A model generated the notes under the pieces. The model was given only the letters and a program-made list of their open reading frames with translations. It had not been told where the DNA came from and did no database searches. Below are positions 33,698 to 42,283 of a stretch of DNA of 64,000 bases, one piece after another. Position 1 is the stretch's first letter; each line of letters opens with the position of its first letter. A program made the position numbers and the translations under genes. Origin of the DNA: Mycolicibacterium madagascariense (lineage in GTDB: Bacteria > Actinomycetota > Actinomycetes > Mycobacteriales > Mycobacteriaceae); the NCBI RefSeq assembly GCF_010729665.1, contig NZ_AP022610.1, forward strand, positions 4,774,001 through 4,838,000, written 5' to 3'.

Positions 33698-34597
33698 GTG
33701 AGTCAGCCGGTCAACGCCGTCGGGCGCATGCTGGGCGTGCTCGGCGACGAGTGGACCCTGCTGATCGCGCAGCAGGCGCTCCTGGCTGTGACCAGGTACG
33801 GCGACTTCATTGCGCGCCTTGGCATCTCGAATGCGGTGCTGACCGGGCGGCTGGCCGCGATGACCGCCGAAGGATTGCTCGAGCGCACTCTGTACCACGT
33901 CGGGCCCGCCCGCTACGAGTACGTCCTCACCCCGCAGGGCCGGGCGCTCTGGCCGGTGCTGGCCTCGATCTGGGAGTGGGAGCGCCGCTGGGTGCCCGAC
34001 CACGCCGGGCAGCTGCCGGCCATGCGCCACACCCGTTGTGCGGTCGACTTCGCACCGCTGCTCACCTGCGGCGCCTGCACCCAGGTCGTGACCGAGAAGG
34101 AGCTGGCGGCGTCGTGGGGCCCCAGCGGGTCCTGGCCGCGGTCCATGCCGGTCGAGTCGACGCGGCGCAGATCCGGCGCCGAGTCCACCCGCGGGCGGGC
34201 CGGTCTGTTCCCGCAGACGATGAGCATCCTCGGAAACCGTTGGAGCTTCGCCCTTCTCGTCACGGCGTTCGTCGGAGCCACCCGATTCAACGACTTCGCC
34301 GAACAGCTCGGGGCGCCGCCCGGCTCGCTGACCGACCGGCTACAGATCTTCACCGCGGGCGGGGTGCTCGAGATGCGCGGCGGACGCTATCACCTGACCG
34401 AGAAGGGCCGCGCCTTCTTCCCGGTGCTCATCACCGCGCTGCAGTGGGCCCAGCGCTGGTACCCGAATCCCGAGGGTCCCGCCGTACTGCTGCGACACAC
34501 GCTGTGCGGCAACGACTTCAAAGCCGTGCTCACCTGCGACCAGTGCACCGGACCGCTGCGCGGGGCCGACGTGCACGAGCACGGCCGAGACGACTAG
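33698..34597 (+). CDS. Tandem HxlR-type regulator with two Cys knuckles
   Basis: The 299-residue protein contains two winged-helix HxlR domains, about 1-105 (LGDEWTLLIAQ) and 165-265 (LGNRWSFALLV). Each is followed by HTxC...LTCxxC: HTRC...LTCGAC and HTLC...LTCDQC, which could bind zinc or sense redox state. The GTG start directly follows the stop of the dioxygenase gene, so it probably controls this operon. The 3' end overlaps the convergent GNAT gene by four bases. Confidence 0.87.
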   Translation: MSQPVNAVGRMLGVLGDEWTLLIAQQALLAVTRYGDFIARLGISNAVLTGRLAAMTAEGLLERTLYHVGPARYEYVLTPQGRALWPVLASIWEWERRWVPDHAGQLPAMRHTRCAVDFAPLLTCGACTQVVTEKELAASWGPSGSWPRSMPVESTRRRSGAESTRGRAGLFPQTMSILGNRWSFALLVTAFVGATRFNDFAEQLGAPPGSLTDRLQIFTAGGVLEMRGGRYHLTEKGRAFFPVLITALQWAQRWYPNPEGPAVLLRHTLCGNDFKAVLTCDQCTGPLRGADVHEHGRDD

Positions 34598-35178
34598 CGA
34601 TCCAGCCGAAACCGTAGGTTGTTGCGCACCGACGGCCACTCCACGTCGAGAATCGAGTAGACGACGGTGTCGCGGCGGGACCCGTCGGGCAGGATCTGGT
34701 GGCTGCGCAGGATGCCGTCGCGCTTGGCCCCCAGCCGCTCGATCGCCGCGCGACTGGTCGAGTTGAAGAAGTGCGTGCGGAATTCGACCGCGACGCAACC
34801 CAATTGGTCGAAGGCATGGCCCAGCATCACTAGCTTGCATTCGGTGTTGACGCCGGTGCGTCGCACGGACTGTCGGTACCAGGTGTAGCCGATCTCGAGC
34901 CGCCGGTTGGGCGCGTCGACGTGGCAGAAGCTGGAGGACCCGATCAGGGCTCCGTCGCGCCCCCGCACGACGAACGTCAGCCCCGTGTCGGGGTGCTGAA
35001 TGGCGAGTCGGCCGTCGACCCACTCTTCCGCCGTCGCGGGCGTCGGCGCACTGGTGAACCACAGTTCGCGGACGTCCTCGCTGGCCGCGACGATCTCCGG
35101 AAGGTGCGCCCGCGTCAGCGGTTCCAACGAGACCCAGCGCTCACCCGTCAGTTCGACGGGCGCGACGAACCCCGTCAT
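34594..35178 (-). CDS. GNAT-family N-acetyltransferase (RimJ/RimL-like)
   Basis: The 194-residue protein has the layout of RimJ/RimL acetyltransferases: VSLEPLTRAHLPEI at the N-terminus, the acetyl-CoA strand EIGYTWYRQSVRRTGVNTE and NSTSRAAIERLGAKRDGILR. The ATG overlaps the stop of the upstream membrane protein gene. The acceptor, a protein N-terminus or small amine, is not known. Confidence 0.87.
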   Translation of the reverse strand: MTGFVAPVELTGERWVSLEPLTRAHLPEIVAASEDVRELWFTSAPTPATAEEWVDGRLAIQHPDTGLTFVVRGRDGALIGSSSFCHVDAPNRRLEIGYTWYRQSVRRTGVNTECKLVMLGHAFDQLGCVAVEFRTHFFNSTSRAAIERLGAKRDGILRSHQILPDGSRRDTVVYSILDVEWPSVRNNLRFRLDR

Positions 35179-35609
35179 CGGCGGCGGCCCGTGTCCGACC
35201 ACGCCGCAACCATCGCGAACACCGACAGCACCGCGGCGACCACCACCGCACCCCCTCCGACGTAGAGGCCGTACCCCGCCGCCACCGGTTCGGCGACGTA
35301 CAGCCGGTAGTACCACAGGACGAGCACCGCGAGCACGACCGAATTGGCCAGCGCGGCAGTCGAACTCAGCTTCGAGTACAGACTGCGCGCCGCCATCGCC
35401 GCGGCGACGATCAACGTCGACCCCAGCACCACGATGAGCTGCCCGACCCCGAACCCGTTCGGCGGCACCCCGATGTGGCCCAGCCGTCCGCCGATCGCCG
35501 TGGCCCTGCCACCCCCGTCGGCGCTGGTGACCAGCCAGGGCAGCCAGGAGCTGACCAGAAGCACCGTCGAGCACAGCACGACGAACCATCCGGGGCGCAG
35601 GCGGGCCAT
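35175..35609 (-). CDS. Small four-helix membrane protein (Rv0912-like)
   Basis: The 144-residue protein has four predicted membrane helices (about 8-28, 55-75, 85-103 and 112-135) and no recognised domain. The ATG at 35609 lies six bases after TACCCT on the minus strand (35621-35616), again a leaderless arrangement. It precedes and overlaps the acetyltransferase gene. Confidence 0.78.
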   Translation of the reverse strand: MARLRPGWFVVLCSTVLLVSSWLPWLVTSADGGGRATAIGGRLGHIGVPPNGFGVGQLIVVLGSTLIVAAAMAARSLYSKLSSTAALANSVVLAVLVLWYYRLYVAEPVAAGYGLYVGGGAVVVAAVLSVFAMVAAWSDTGRRR

Positions 35610-35645
35610 GCGACGAGGGTATCGGGTCAGACGTCCACCCGGACG

Positions 35646-35651
35646 TAGGCT
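35646..35651 (+). promoter_or_regulatory. -10 hexamer TAGGCT for a leaderless start
   Basis: TAGGCT ends six bases before the ATG at 35658. The oppositely directed TACCCT at 35621-35616 serves the divergent membrane protein gene. Confidence 0.5.
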
Positions 35652-35657
35652 TGACCC

Positions 35658-36104
35658 ATGACCGAACTCCCCGACTGGGCGAGGGCACTCGATCTCTCCC
35701 CACACCCCGAAGGGGGTTGGTACCGGGAGACCTGGCGCAGCGGATTGACCCTCGGCCAGCCGTCACTCCCGCCCGATTACACGGGCCCCCGTAGCGCGGG
35801 CACCGCGATCCTGTTCCTGCTGATGCCCGGTCAGCAGTCGGCGTGGCACACCGTGCGCAGCGCCGAACTCTGGCTGCACCACCGCGGCAGCCCGCTGCTC
35901 CTCGAGGTGGGGGTCGAACAGGCCGGTGCGACAACCCATCTGCTCGGCAGCGACGTCGCCGCCGGCGAGCAACCGCAGTTCGTCGTCCCTCCCGGGCACT
36001 GGCAGCGGGCGACGCCGCGCGACGCCGAACCCACCCTGGTGAGCTGCGTCGTCGTCCCGGGTTTCGACTTCGCCGACTTCGCGCTCGGCGCGCCTACCGA
36101 CTGA
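35658..36104 (+). CDS. Cupin family DUF985 protein
   Basis: The 148-residue protein is a DUF985 cupin. LSPHPEGGWYRETWRS is the family's N-terminal signature, and SAWHTVRSAELWLHHRG gives the His and Glu residues that usually hold a metal. No substrate is assigned. The stop lies inside the convergent gene, an overlap of 11 bases. Confidence 0.86.
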   Translation: MTELPDWARALDLSPHPEGGWYRETWRSGLTLGQPSLPPDYTGPRSAGTAILFLLMPGQQSAWHTVRSAELWLHHRGSPLLLEVGVEQAGATTHLLGSDVAAGEQPQFVVPPGHWQRATPRDAEPTLVSCVVVPGFDFADFALGAPTD

Positions 36105-36819
36105 GCAACTCGACCGCCGCGGAAACCAGCGCGGCGTTGTCGGGGGCGATCGACCCGTCCGGCAGCTTCAGGGTGTCCTCCATGCCGATGCGCGTCTGCA
36201 CCCCGCACGCACCCGCTTGTTCCAGCAGCGGCCAACAACTTTCGTCGAGGCCGTGCAGCAGGACCGGCGCGGGCGAGCCCACCTCGGCGATCCGCGCGAG
36301 CATGGCGTCGGCCACGGCGACGTCCTCGTGGCCCTGCAGTTCGATCATCACCCGCATGCAGTGCTCGGCCATCGGGGACTCGGCCCACGACGCGGCCGCC
36401 TCGAGGTGGAACAGACCGATCTCGACGCCAAGGCCCTTGCCGAGCAGGACCTCGGCGAGTTCGGGCGAACCCGGCTCGTGCCAGTTGAGCGACGCGAAGT
36501 CGGGCAGCACCGTCCAGCCCTCGACCGCCCGGCGCCGCGCGTCGGCGTCGGGCAGCGCCCAGAACCCCGTCGTCACCCCGAGCGGCAACCCCGGCACCGC
36601 CTCCCGCACGGCGGTCACCGCGGCGGCGACGACGTCGGGCTCCAGCGAGTCCTTGCCGTCCGGGGTCTTGGGGTGCATGTGGACCGCCTTGGCTCCGGCC
36701 TGGTGGGCGGCCAGCGCCGCGGCCGCCAACTCGTCGGGGGTGACGGGCAGGTGGGGGTGTTGGTCGGGGGTACGGGCGCCGTTGATGCAGGCCTTGACGT
36801 AGATCGTGGGACGTGGCAT
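36094..36819 (-). CDS. BKACE-family (DUF849) beta-keto acid cleavage enzyme
   Basis: The 241-residue TIM-barrel protein shows KACINGARTP at the N-terminus, the zinc pair in AVHMHPKTPDG (His-x-His) and VLLHGLDESCWPL. BKACE enzymes condense a beta-keto acid with acetyl-CoA to give a CoA ester and acetoacetate. It is shorter than typical members (about 270-310), so one loop region is reduced and the substrate is uncertain. Confidence 0.82.
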   Translation of the reverse strand: MPRPTIYVKACINGARTPDQHPHLPVTPDELAAAALAAHQAGAKAVHMHPKTPDGKDSLEPDVVAAAVTAVREAVPGLPLGVTTGFWALPDADARRRAVEGWTVLPDFASLNWHEPGSPELAEVLLGKGLGVEIGLFHLEAAASWAESPMAEHCMRVMIELQGHEDVAVADAMLARIAEVGSPAPVLLHGLDESCWPLLEQAGACGVQTRIGMEDTLKLPDGSIAPDNAALVSAAVELLSR

Positions 36820-36857
36820 CCGTCTATCTTCACCCGTCGCCGCGCGGCGTTCCGAAG

Positions 36858-36863
36858 TAGGTT
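36858..36863 (+). promoter_or_regulatory. -10 hexamer TAGGTT for a leaderless start
   Basis: TAGGTT ends six bases before the ATG at 36870. Confidence 0.5.
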
Positions 36864-36869
36864 GCTCAC

Positions 36870-38591
36870 ATGGAGCGGCACATCATCGTCTGCGGCGATG
36901 ATCCGCTGGGGATGCGCATCATCGAGCAACTGCGCGCGGCGGGTCGCGAGATCGTCGTCGTCTTCTCCTCCGGCGAACTACAGGGCGCGGGCATCGCCAG
37001 CGCGTCCGCCCTGATCTGCGCCGACGACGACGATGCCCTCAACCTCGAAATCGCCCTGCTGGCACGCCAACTCAACCCGACCGTGCGGGTCGTCGCGCGG
37101 CTTGGCAACGGTGTGCTCCGCGAGGCCGTCGCGCTCGGCAACGGGCCGGGCGCCATCCTGGACGTGGCCGATCTGGCCGCGCCATCGGTGGTGGAGGCCT
37201 GCCTGTCGCGCACCACGCACGCCATCTCCGCGGCGGGCACCGAGTTCGTCGTCTCGGGCACCGACGCACCTCGCACGGCGACGCTTCGCGAGCTGTTCGG
37301 CGACCTGGCGCCGGTGGCAGTACTGCGCGGGGAGCACTCCGAGCACCCCGGCGAGGTGGTGGCCTGCCCCGGCCGCGACGTCCTGGTGCACGAGGGTGAC
37401 TGGACGGCGATGATCGGCACCGCCGACGAGCTGCGGGCACAGGGCATCGCGGTCGCGCCGCCGATGAAGGCGCCCACCGAGGTCGGCCACCGCGGTTCGC
37501 GCGGCTACAACCCCCATCGCCGCAAACCGCTCAAGCGCGCCGTCGACGCCCTCCGCGCGGTCCGCGACGACGTCAACCCCAACTTCTTCAAGGCGTTCGC
37601 CGCGTCCATGACGCTGCTGCTCGGCGCGACGGTCCTGCTGCGCTTCAGCTACCACCGGCCGGGCATGAGCTTCGTCGACGCGCTGTACTTCTCCTCCGAG
37701 ACGATCGCCACCGTGGGGTACGGCGACTTCAGCTTCGTCGACCAACCCACCTGGCTGCGGCTGTTCGGCATCCTGCTGATGTTCGCCGGCGTCACGTCGA
37801 CCGCGGTCCTGATGGCGTTCGTCGCCGACCTGCTGCTGTCGCGGCGCATCGCGCAGAACGCGGGTCTGCGCAAGGTCCGCGAACTGCAGGACCACGTGAT
37901 CGTCGTCGGCCTCGGGTCGTTCGGCATTCGCGTGGTGGCCGACCTCAAGGCCGCCGGGCACGACGTCGTGGTCGTCGAGCGCAGCCCCGACAACCGGTAC
38001 CTGTCCTCGGCCGCCGAACTCGACGTGCCGGTCATCTTCGGCGACGCCACGCTGCCCGCCACGCTGGACTCGGCGCGCGTCGACGACGCGGTGGCCGTCG
38101 CGGTGTTGACGCAGTCCGACATGGTGAACATCGAGACGGGCATCGTGCTGCGCGAACGGCTGGGCGCACGGTGGACACGCTCGGCCGACACCCCCGGCGT
38201 GCCCGTGGTGCTCCGGGTCTACGACCGCACGCTCGGCACCGCGGTGGCCCAGCGGTTCGGGTTCGAGAACGTGCGCTCGACGGTCGACCTCGCGACGCCG
38301 TGGTTCATCGGAACGGCCATGGGGCTGGAGGTCTTCGGCACGTTCTCGGTGGGTCAGCAATCCTTCATGATCGGCGGTGTGGAGGTCGCCCCCGGCAGCG
38401 AGCTCGACGGGCTGCGGATGGCCGACATGTCGACCCAGACCCGGGTCATCGCGATCGCGTCACCCGGTCAGCCCGCCCGGTTGCATCCCCGCCGCGACAC
38501 CCGACTGACGGCCGGCGACACGGCCTACCTCGTCGGGCCCTACCGCGAGCTGCTGGACACCCTGCACAAGGGCCAGCGCGTCACCGTCTGA
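36870..38591 (+). CDS. Potassium channel with RCK domains on both sides of the pore
   Basis: The 573-residue protein begins with a TrkA-N/RCK domain (about 1-200), then a two-helix pore module with the selectivity filter TVGYGDF (about 285), then a second RCK domain starting DHVIVVGLGSFGIRVVADL and a TrkA-C-like end. This RCK-pore-RCK order in one chain implies gating by nucleotides or ions bound on both cytosolic domains. It is convergent with the cyclopropane synthase-like gene, from which a hairpin separates it. Confidence 0.87.
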   Translation: MERHIIVCGDDPLGMRIIEQLRAAGREIVVVFSSGELQGAGIASASALICADDDDALNLEIALLARQLNPTVRVVARLGNGVLREAVALGNGPGAILDVADLAAPSVVEACLSRTTHAISAAGTEFVVSGTDAPRTATLRELFGDLAPVAVLRGEHSEHPGEVVACPGRDVLVHEGDWTAMIGTADELRAQGIAVAPPMKAPTEVGHRGSRGYNPHRRKPLKRAVDALRAVRDDVNPNFFKAFAASMTLLLGATVLLRFSYHRPGMSFVDALYFSSETIATVGYGDFSFVDQPTWLRLFGILLMFAGVTSTAVLMAFVADLLLSRRIAQNAGLRKVRELQDHVIVVGLGSFGIRVVADLKAAGHDVVVVERSPDNRYLSSAAELDVPVIFGDATLPATLDSARVDDAVAVAVLTQSDMVNIETGIVLRERLGARWTRSADTPGVPVVLRVYDRTLGTAVAQRFGFENVRSTVDLATPWFIGTAMGLEVFGTFSVGQQSFMIGGVEVAPGSELDGLRMADMSTQTRVIAIASPGQPARLHPRRDTRLTAGDTAYLVGPYRELLDTLHKGQRVTV

Positions 38592-38632
38592 CGCCGAGCG
38601 CACGCTCGGTAGAGACGAGCGTGCGGTCGGCG
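38592..38632. terminator. Bidirectional hairpin between convergent genes
   Basis: Arms 38592-38608 and 38616-38632 pair at 16 of 17 positions around a seven-base loop. They fill almost the whole 45-base space between two convergent stop codons, as expected of a shared terminator. Confidence 0.75.
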
Positions 38633-38636
38633 GGGG

Positions 38637-39851
38637 TCAGGGCTTGCGCGCGGCGATCTGGTCGACGCCCATGCGGCCCTGTTCGAAGGCCAGCCCGCCG
38701 CCGACGAGGTACAGCCGCCACACTCTGGCGACCTCTTCGCCCTGCAGTGCGACGAATTCCTCGTAGTGCCGCTCGAAGGTCTCCAGCCAGTGCTCGACGG
38801 TGCGCACGTAGTGCTCGCGCATCGCTTCGACGCCGCGGATCTCGAACCCAGCGTTCTGCAGATGACGGATGGTCTGCCACAGCGGCCGCATGTGCATGTC
38901 GGGGGCGATGTAGGACTCGATGAACGGCCCGCCGCCGGGAGCGGTGCCCTCGCGGCGCGACATCTGTTGCAGCAGTAGGCGTCCGCCGGACTTCAACGCA
39001 CCGAACATCGTCGACAGGTAGGTGGGATAGTTGCCCTCGCCGACGTGCTCGCCCATCTCGATCGAGCTGACGGCGTCGAATGTCGCTGGCGGGTCGGACA
39101 ATTCGCGATAGTCCTGCAGTCGCACCTCGACGAGCTTGCCCAGCCCCTCGGCGGTCACGCGCTCGGCGACGAAGTCGCGCTGCTCGGCCGACAGCGTGAT
39201 GCCGGTGGCGTGGACGCCGTAAGTGCGTGCGGCGTAGAGGATCATCGACCCCCAGCCGCAGCCGACGTCGAGCAGCCGCTGGCCCTCCTTGAGCTCCAGC
39301 TTGCGGCACACCAGGTCGAGCTTGGCGGTCTGCGCATCGTGCAGCGACTGCCCGTCATGGGTGTAGTACGCCGACGAGTAGGCCATGTGGTCGTCGAGGA
39401 GCAGCTGATAGAACTGGTTCGACAGGTCGTAGTGGTGGGCGATCGCGGCGCGGTCGCGGCCACGGGTGTGCAGCCGACCCGCCAGCCGCGCTTCGGCCGC
39501 GGGCGGTGTGGGCGGCAGCCCGACGGCCCCCAGTCGGGTGGCGGCCCCGGCGGCAATCGCCTTGTCCCGCAACGACATCGACGTGCGACGCCGCCCCGCC
39601 GAAGCCCAGGCCCGCCGAAACCCCTCGGCGATGTCGCCCTCCACGTCGAGGTCGCCGGTGACGTACGCCCGGGCCAGACCCATCTCGCCGGGCGCCCACA
39701 GCAGTCGGCGCAGCGCCCGGCGATGGCGGATGACGAGCACCGGCCCGTCGGCCGGGCCCGCCTCGGTGCCGTCCCACGCCCGGATGCGCACCGGTAGTTC
39801 GACCCCGGCGGTGTCGCGCACCAGATCCGCGAGCCGGCGAGCGACCGTCAC
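38637..39851 (-). CDS. Cyclopropane-fatty-acid synthase family methyltransferase
   Basis: The 404-residue enzyme shows AIAHHYDLSNQFYQLLLDDH, the SAM motif LLDVGCGWGSMILYAA and SIEMGEHVG. The N-terminal 130 residues form the lipid-binding region of full-length CFA enzymes. The start is a GTG at 39851 behind AGGGAG. It is a second member of the family in this window, separate from the UfaA1-like enzyme of the sigK operon. It acts on membrane phospholipid acyl chains. Confidence 0.89.
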   Translation of the reverse strand: MTVARRLADLVRDTAGVELPVRIRAWDGTEAGPADGPVLVIRHRRALRRLLWAPGEMGLARAYVTGDLDVEGDIAEGFRRAWASAGRRRTSMSLRDKAIAAGAATRLGAVGLPPTPPAAEARLAGRLHTRGRDRAAIAHHYDLSNQFYQLLLDDHMAYSSAYYTHDGQSLHDAQTAKLDLVCRKLELKEGQRLLDVGCGWGSMILYAARTYGVHATGITLSAEQRDFVAERVTAEGLGKLVEVRLQDYRELSDPPATFDAVSSIEMGEHVGEGNYPTYLSTMFGALKSGGRLLLQQMSRREGTAPGGGPFIESYIAPDMHMRPLWQTIRHLQNAGFEIRGVEAMREHYVRTVEHWLETFERHYEEFVALQGEEVARVWRLYLVGGGLAFEQGRMGVDQIAARKP

Positions 39852-39868
39852 GCCGCCCCGCTCCCTGC

Positions 39869-39927
39869 GCGAGCAGACGCAAAGGGCCCTGAAATGCCCG
39901 AAACGAGGGCCGTTTGCGTCTGCTCGC
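39869..39927. terminator. Long hairpin, copy of the 62-120 element
   Basis: Arms 39869-39890 and 39906-39927 pair at 21 of 22 positions. The arm GCGAGCAGACGCAAAGGGCC is nearly identical to that at 62-83. It lies in the 85-base space between the SRPBCC toxin-like gene and the cyclopropane synthase-like gene. Confidence 0.65.
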
Positions 39928-39936
39928 GAGAGGAAG

Positions 39937-40371
39937 TCATGCGAAGACGGACTTGAACGTGTCGAGGGACTGGCGGATGTCGCCCTTGAGCGCGCTGGCG
40001 ACGACCATCCCGATCGGACCGAACAGCGCCGGACCGCCCAGGTGGACGTCGAAGGTCACCGTCGAGCTGGTGTCGGACGCCGGCTTGATCTTGCCGATCA
40101 GCTTGACCTTGACCCCGCCCCTACCGTCACCGTTCAGCGTCATGCTCTCCGGTGGCTTCCAGTTGACGATCGTCCAGTCGACGTGGTTGGGCATGCCCTT
40201 GACCTCGACGATCGAGGACAGTTTGACGCCCTTGCCCAGGGTCTCCGGCAGCTTGCTGCGCCAGACCCGGTGGATGCTGAGCCACTCCTTGTACCGCGAC
40301 AGGTCCGACGCCGCCTCCCAGGCCTTCTCCGGCGGGAGCGGGACGTCGACCGATACCGACAGCTTCGCCAT
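39937..40371 (-). CDS. SRPBCC-fold protein, Rv0910-type toxin
   Basis: The 144-residue protein is one START/polyketide-cyclase-like domain: MAKLSVSVDVPLPPEKAWEA at the start, HLGGPALFGPIGMVVASAL near the end. It matches Rv0910, listed in M. tuberculosis as the toxin partner of Rv0909. It follows the antitoxin gene by two bases. The fold can bind hydrophobic ligands, so the toxic role should be treated as recalled, not shown here. Confidence 0.82.
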   Translation of the reverse strand: MAKLSVSVDVPLPPEKAWEAASDLSRYKEWLSIHRVWRSKLPETLGKGVKLSSIVEVKGMPNHVDWTIVNWKPPESMTLNGDGRGGVKVKLIGKIKPASDTSSTVTFDVHLGGPALFGPIGMVVASALKGDIRQSLDTFKSVFA

Positions 40372-40373
40372 GG

Positions 40374-40610
40374 CTACGAGACGGGCGGGGGTCCGGCCGG
40401 GGTGGCGGGCGGCTCCGGGGACGGGTTCGGCTGGGTGCCACCGGCGTTCTCGCGGGCCGCCTTCTTGGCAGCCTCCTGCACCTTGTCTACCTGCCCGGCG
40501 TACTTACCCTGCGTCTTCTCGTCGACGAGGTCGCCGGCCTTGTCGATGGCGGCGTCGACCTTGTCGGCGTTCTTGGACGCCAGGTCCTTGATCTTGTCGA
40601 GAAATCCCAT
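40374..40610 (-). CDS. Rv0909-type antitoxin, small Lys-rich protein
   Basis: The 78-residue protein starts MGFLDKIKDLASKNADKVDA, the Rv0909 pattern, with amphipathic helices to about residue 55 and a Pro-rich tail (about 60-78) longer than I recall for Rv0909. The ATG is six bases after TAGGGT on the minus strand (40622-40617), so the message is probably leaderless. It is upstream of the toxin gene, the common order. Confidence 0.8.
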   Translation of the reverse strand: MGFLDKIKDLASKNADKVDAAIDKAGDLVDEKTQGKYAGQVDKVQEAAKKAARENAGGTQPNPSPEPPATPAGPPPVS

Positions 40611-40634
40611 GCCCCCACCCTAGTAGCTACGTCC

Positions 40635-42266
40635 TCAGCGCCCGGCGGCCCTGGTGAAGGTGCCCAACTTCTCCTCGTCGTAGTACTCGAGATTCAGCTC
40701 GTCGCCGAAGAACGTGGCCTTCGAGATCGTCCCGGGGGTGGCGTTCTCGCCCTGCGGGACGAACGTGAAGACGTTGCCGTCCCAGTGGGTCAGCGCGAAC
40801 TTCTGGCGCGGGCCCAGCGCCAGGGTCAGTGCGCCGTCGGATTCGGTGACGGTCGCCGGCCCCCAGTAGGCGTTGTCGTAAGTGCCGACCAGCGACGGCG
40901 TGGGCGGTGCGGGCGCCGGATTCGCCGGCCGCGGCTGCCCCGCCAGCGAGCCCACCGGCTGCTCCATGGCCGCGAACGCCTTGGCGTAGAGCCCGCGCCA
41001 GTCCTCCCTCACCTGACCGAATTGCACCAGGTCGGCGAATTCCGCGGTGAGCGTCTCGGGCACGCCGGACGGCGTGGCGTTGGTCAGCGCCACGATTGCC
41101 ACGTCGGCCGACGGGAGCACCACGAAGTTGGTGCCCGCACCCAGTTCGAAGGCGCCCGAGTGACTGAACTGCTGGCGTCCGGCCGGCGTCGTCCCGACGT
41201 CGAAGCCGTAGCCGTAGTAGCCGGGCCTGGCCGCCGGCTCGGCGGGCGGGCTCGACACGATCTGCGGGGTCAGCGCGGGCAGCAGCGCCTTGGGGTCGAC
41301 GATCTGCTGGCCGTTGGCGCTCCCGTCGGCGAGCACCATCGCCAACCACTTGGCCATGTCGTTGGCCGTGGAGCTGACGCCGCCGGCCGGGGACTGGGCC
41401 TGGGCGTCGCGGACGTACAGCGGCTTGTAGGCGCCGTCGACGTGGATGTGCCCGACGGCCCGGTCGGGGCGGGCCTGGTAGTCGGTGAACTGCGAGCTGG
41501 TCGACGTCATGCCGAGCGGCCCGTAGAGGACCCGCTGGTTGAGGTCCTCCCACGAGGTGCCCGCCTTGGCCGCCGCGGCCTCCGCGCCCGCCGTCAGCCC
41601 GAAGTTGGTGTAGGCGTAGGAGATTCGGAAGGGAGCCAGCGGCAGTAGTCGAAGGTGGTCGAGGACGTAGCGCTGGTCGTAGCCGAGATCCTCGAGCAGG
41701 TCGCCTGCGTGGTCGGGCAACCCCGATCGGTGCGAGTACATGTCGCCGATCGTCACCATCTTGGTGACGGCGGGGTCGGCCAGCCCGAACCACGGCAGCC
41801 CGTCGACCACCGGGGTGTCCCAGCCGATCGCTCCCGTGCCGACCTGATGGGCGATCACCGTCGCACCGAGCGGCTTGGACAGCGACGCCAATTGAAACAC
41901 GGTGTCGGGGTCGACGCGGTTGGCCGGAGCGGCCCCGTTGCGCACGTCCTTGACGCCGAAACCCTTGGCGTAGACCGTCTTTCCGCCGTGCACGACGGCG
42001 ACCGACATCCCGGGGATGCCGGAGGACTTCATCAGCTCGTCGGCGATGCCATCGAGTTTGGCCACCGCGGCGTCGACGGCGTTGTCCGGCAACGGCATTG
42101 CCGGAACCAGCGGTGGCGGCTGGGTCGCCGTCGTCGGTGCGGGGGCCGCCGCCGCCGACGACGTACTCGACGGGGTGGCGGCCTGGGGAGCGGGCTTGGC
42201 GCAGCCGCCCAGCACGCCGACGACGGTCACCACGGCCACCACACGACACATTGCGGAACGCTGCAC
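40635..42266 (-). CDS. Class C beta-lactamase-like serine hydrolase lipoprotein (Rv0907-like)
   Basis: The 543-residue precursor has a lipobox VLGGC (Cys22) and a Pro/Ala/Thr linker. The serine hydrolase domain has SxxK as S128-L-S-K131 in QLASLSKPLG, YxN in SYAYTNFG and HSG in SHSGAF. A C-terminal beta domain follows residue 440. GTG 42266 lies six bases after TAGCGT (42278-42273), which supports this start; ATG 42251 is the alternative. Activity against beta-lactams or peptidoglycan peptides is possible. The gene order lacks the ctpE gene found here in M. tuberculosis. Confidence 0.87.
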   Translation of the reverse strand: MQRSAMCRVVAVVTVVGVLGGCAKPAPQAATPSSTSSAAAAPAPTTATQPPPLVPAMPLPDNAVDAAVAKLDGIADELMKSSGIPGMSVAVVHGGKTVYAKGFGVKDVRNGAAPANRVDPDTVFQLASLSKPLGATVIAHQVGTGAIGWDTPVVDGLPWFGLADPAVTKMVTIGDMYSHRSGLPDHAGDLLEDLGYDQRYVLDHLRLLPLAPFRISYAYTNFGLTAGAEAAAAKAGTSWEDLNQRVLYGPLGMTSTSSQFTDYQARPDRAVGHIHVDGAYKPLYVRDAQAQSPAGGVSSTANDMAKWLAMVLADGSANGQQIVDPKALLPALTPQIVSSPPAEPAARPGYYGYGFDVGTTPAGRQQFSHSGAFELGAGTNFVVLPSADVAIVALTNATPSGVPETLTAEFADLVQFGQVREDWRGLYAKAFAAMEQPVGSLAGQPRPANPAPAPPTPSLVGTYDNAYWGPATVTESDGALTLALGPRQKFALTHWDGNVFTFVPQGENATPGTISKATFFGDELNLEYYDEEKLGTFTRAAGR

Positions 42267-42283
42267 ACCAGCACGCTAGCCGG

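Noticed and set aside
32087..34030. A 647-codon minus-strand frame opposite the carotenoid oxygenase
   Set aside because: Composition (Val, Gly, Arg, His) is that of antisense GC-rich coding DNA; no motifs.
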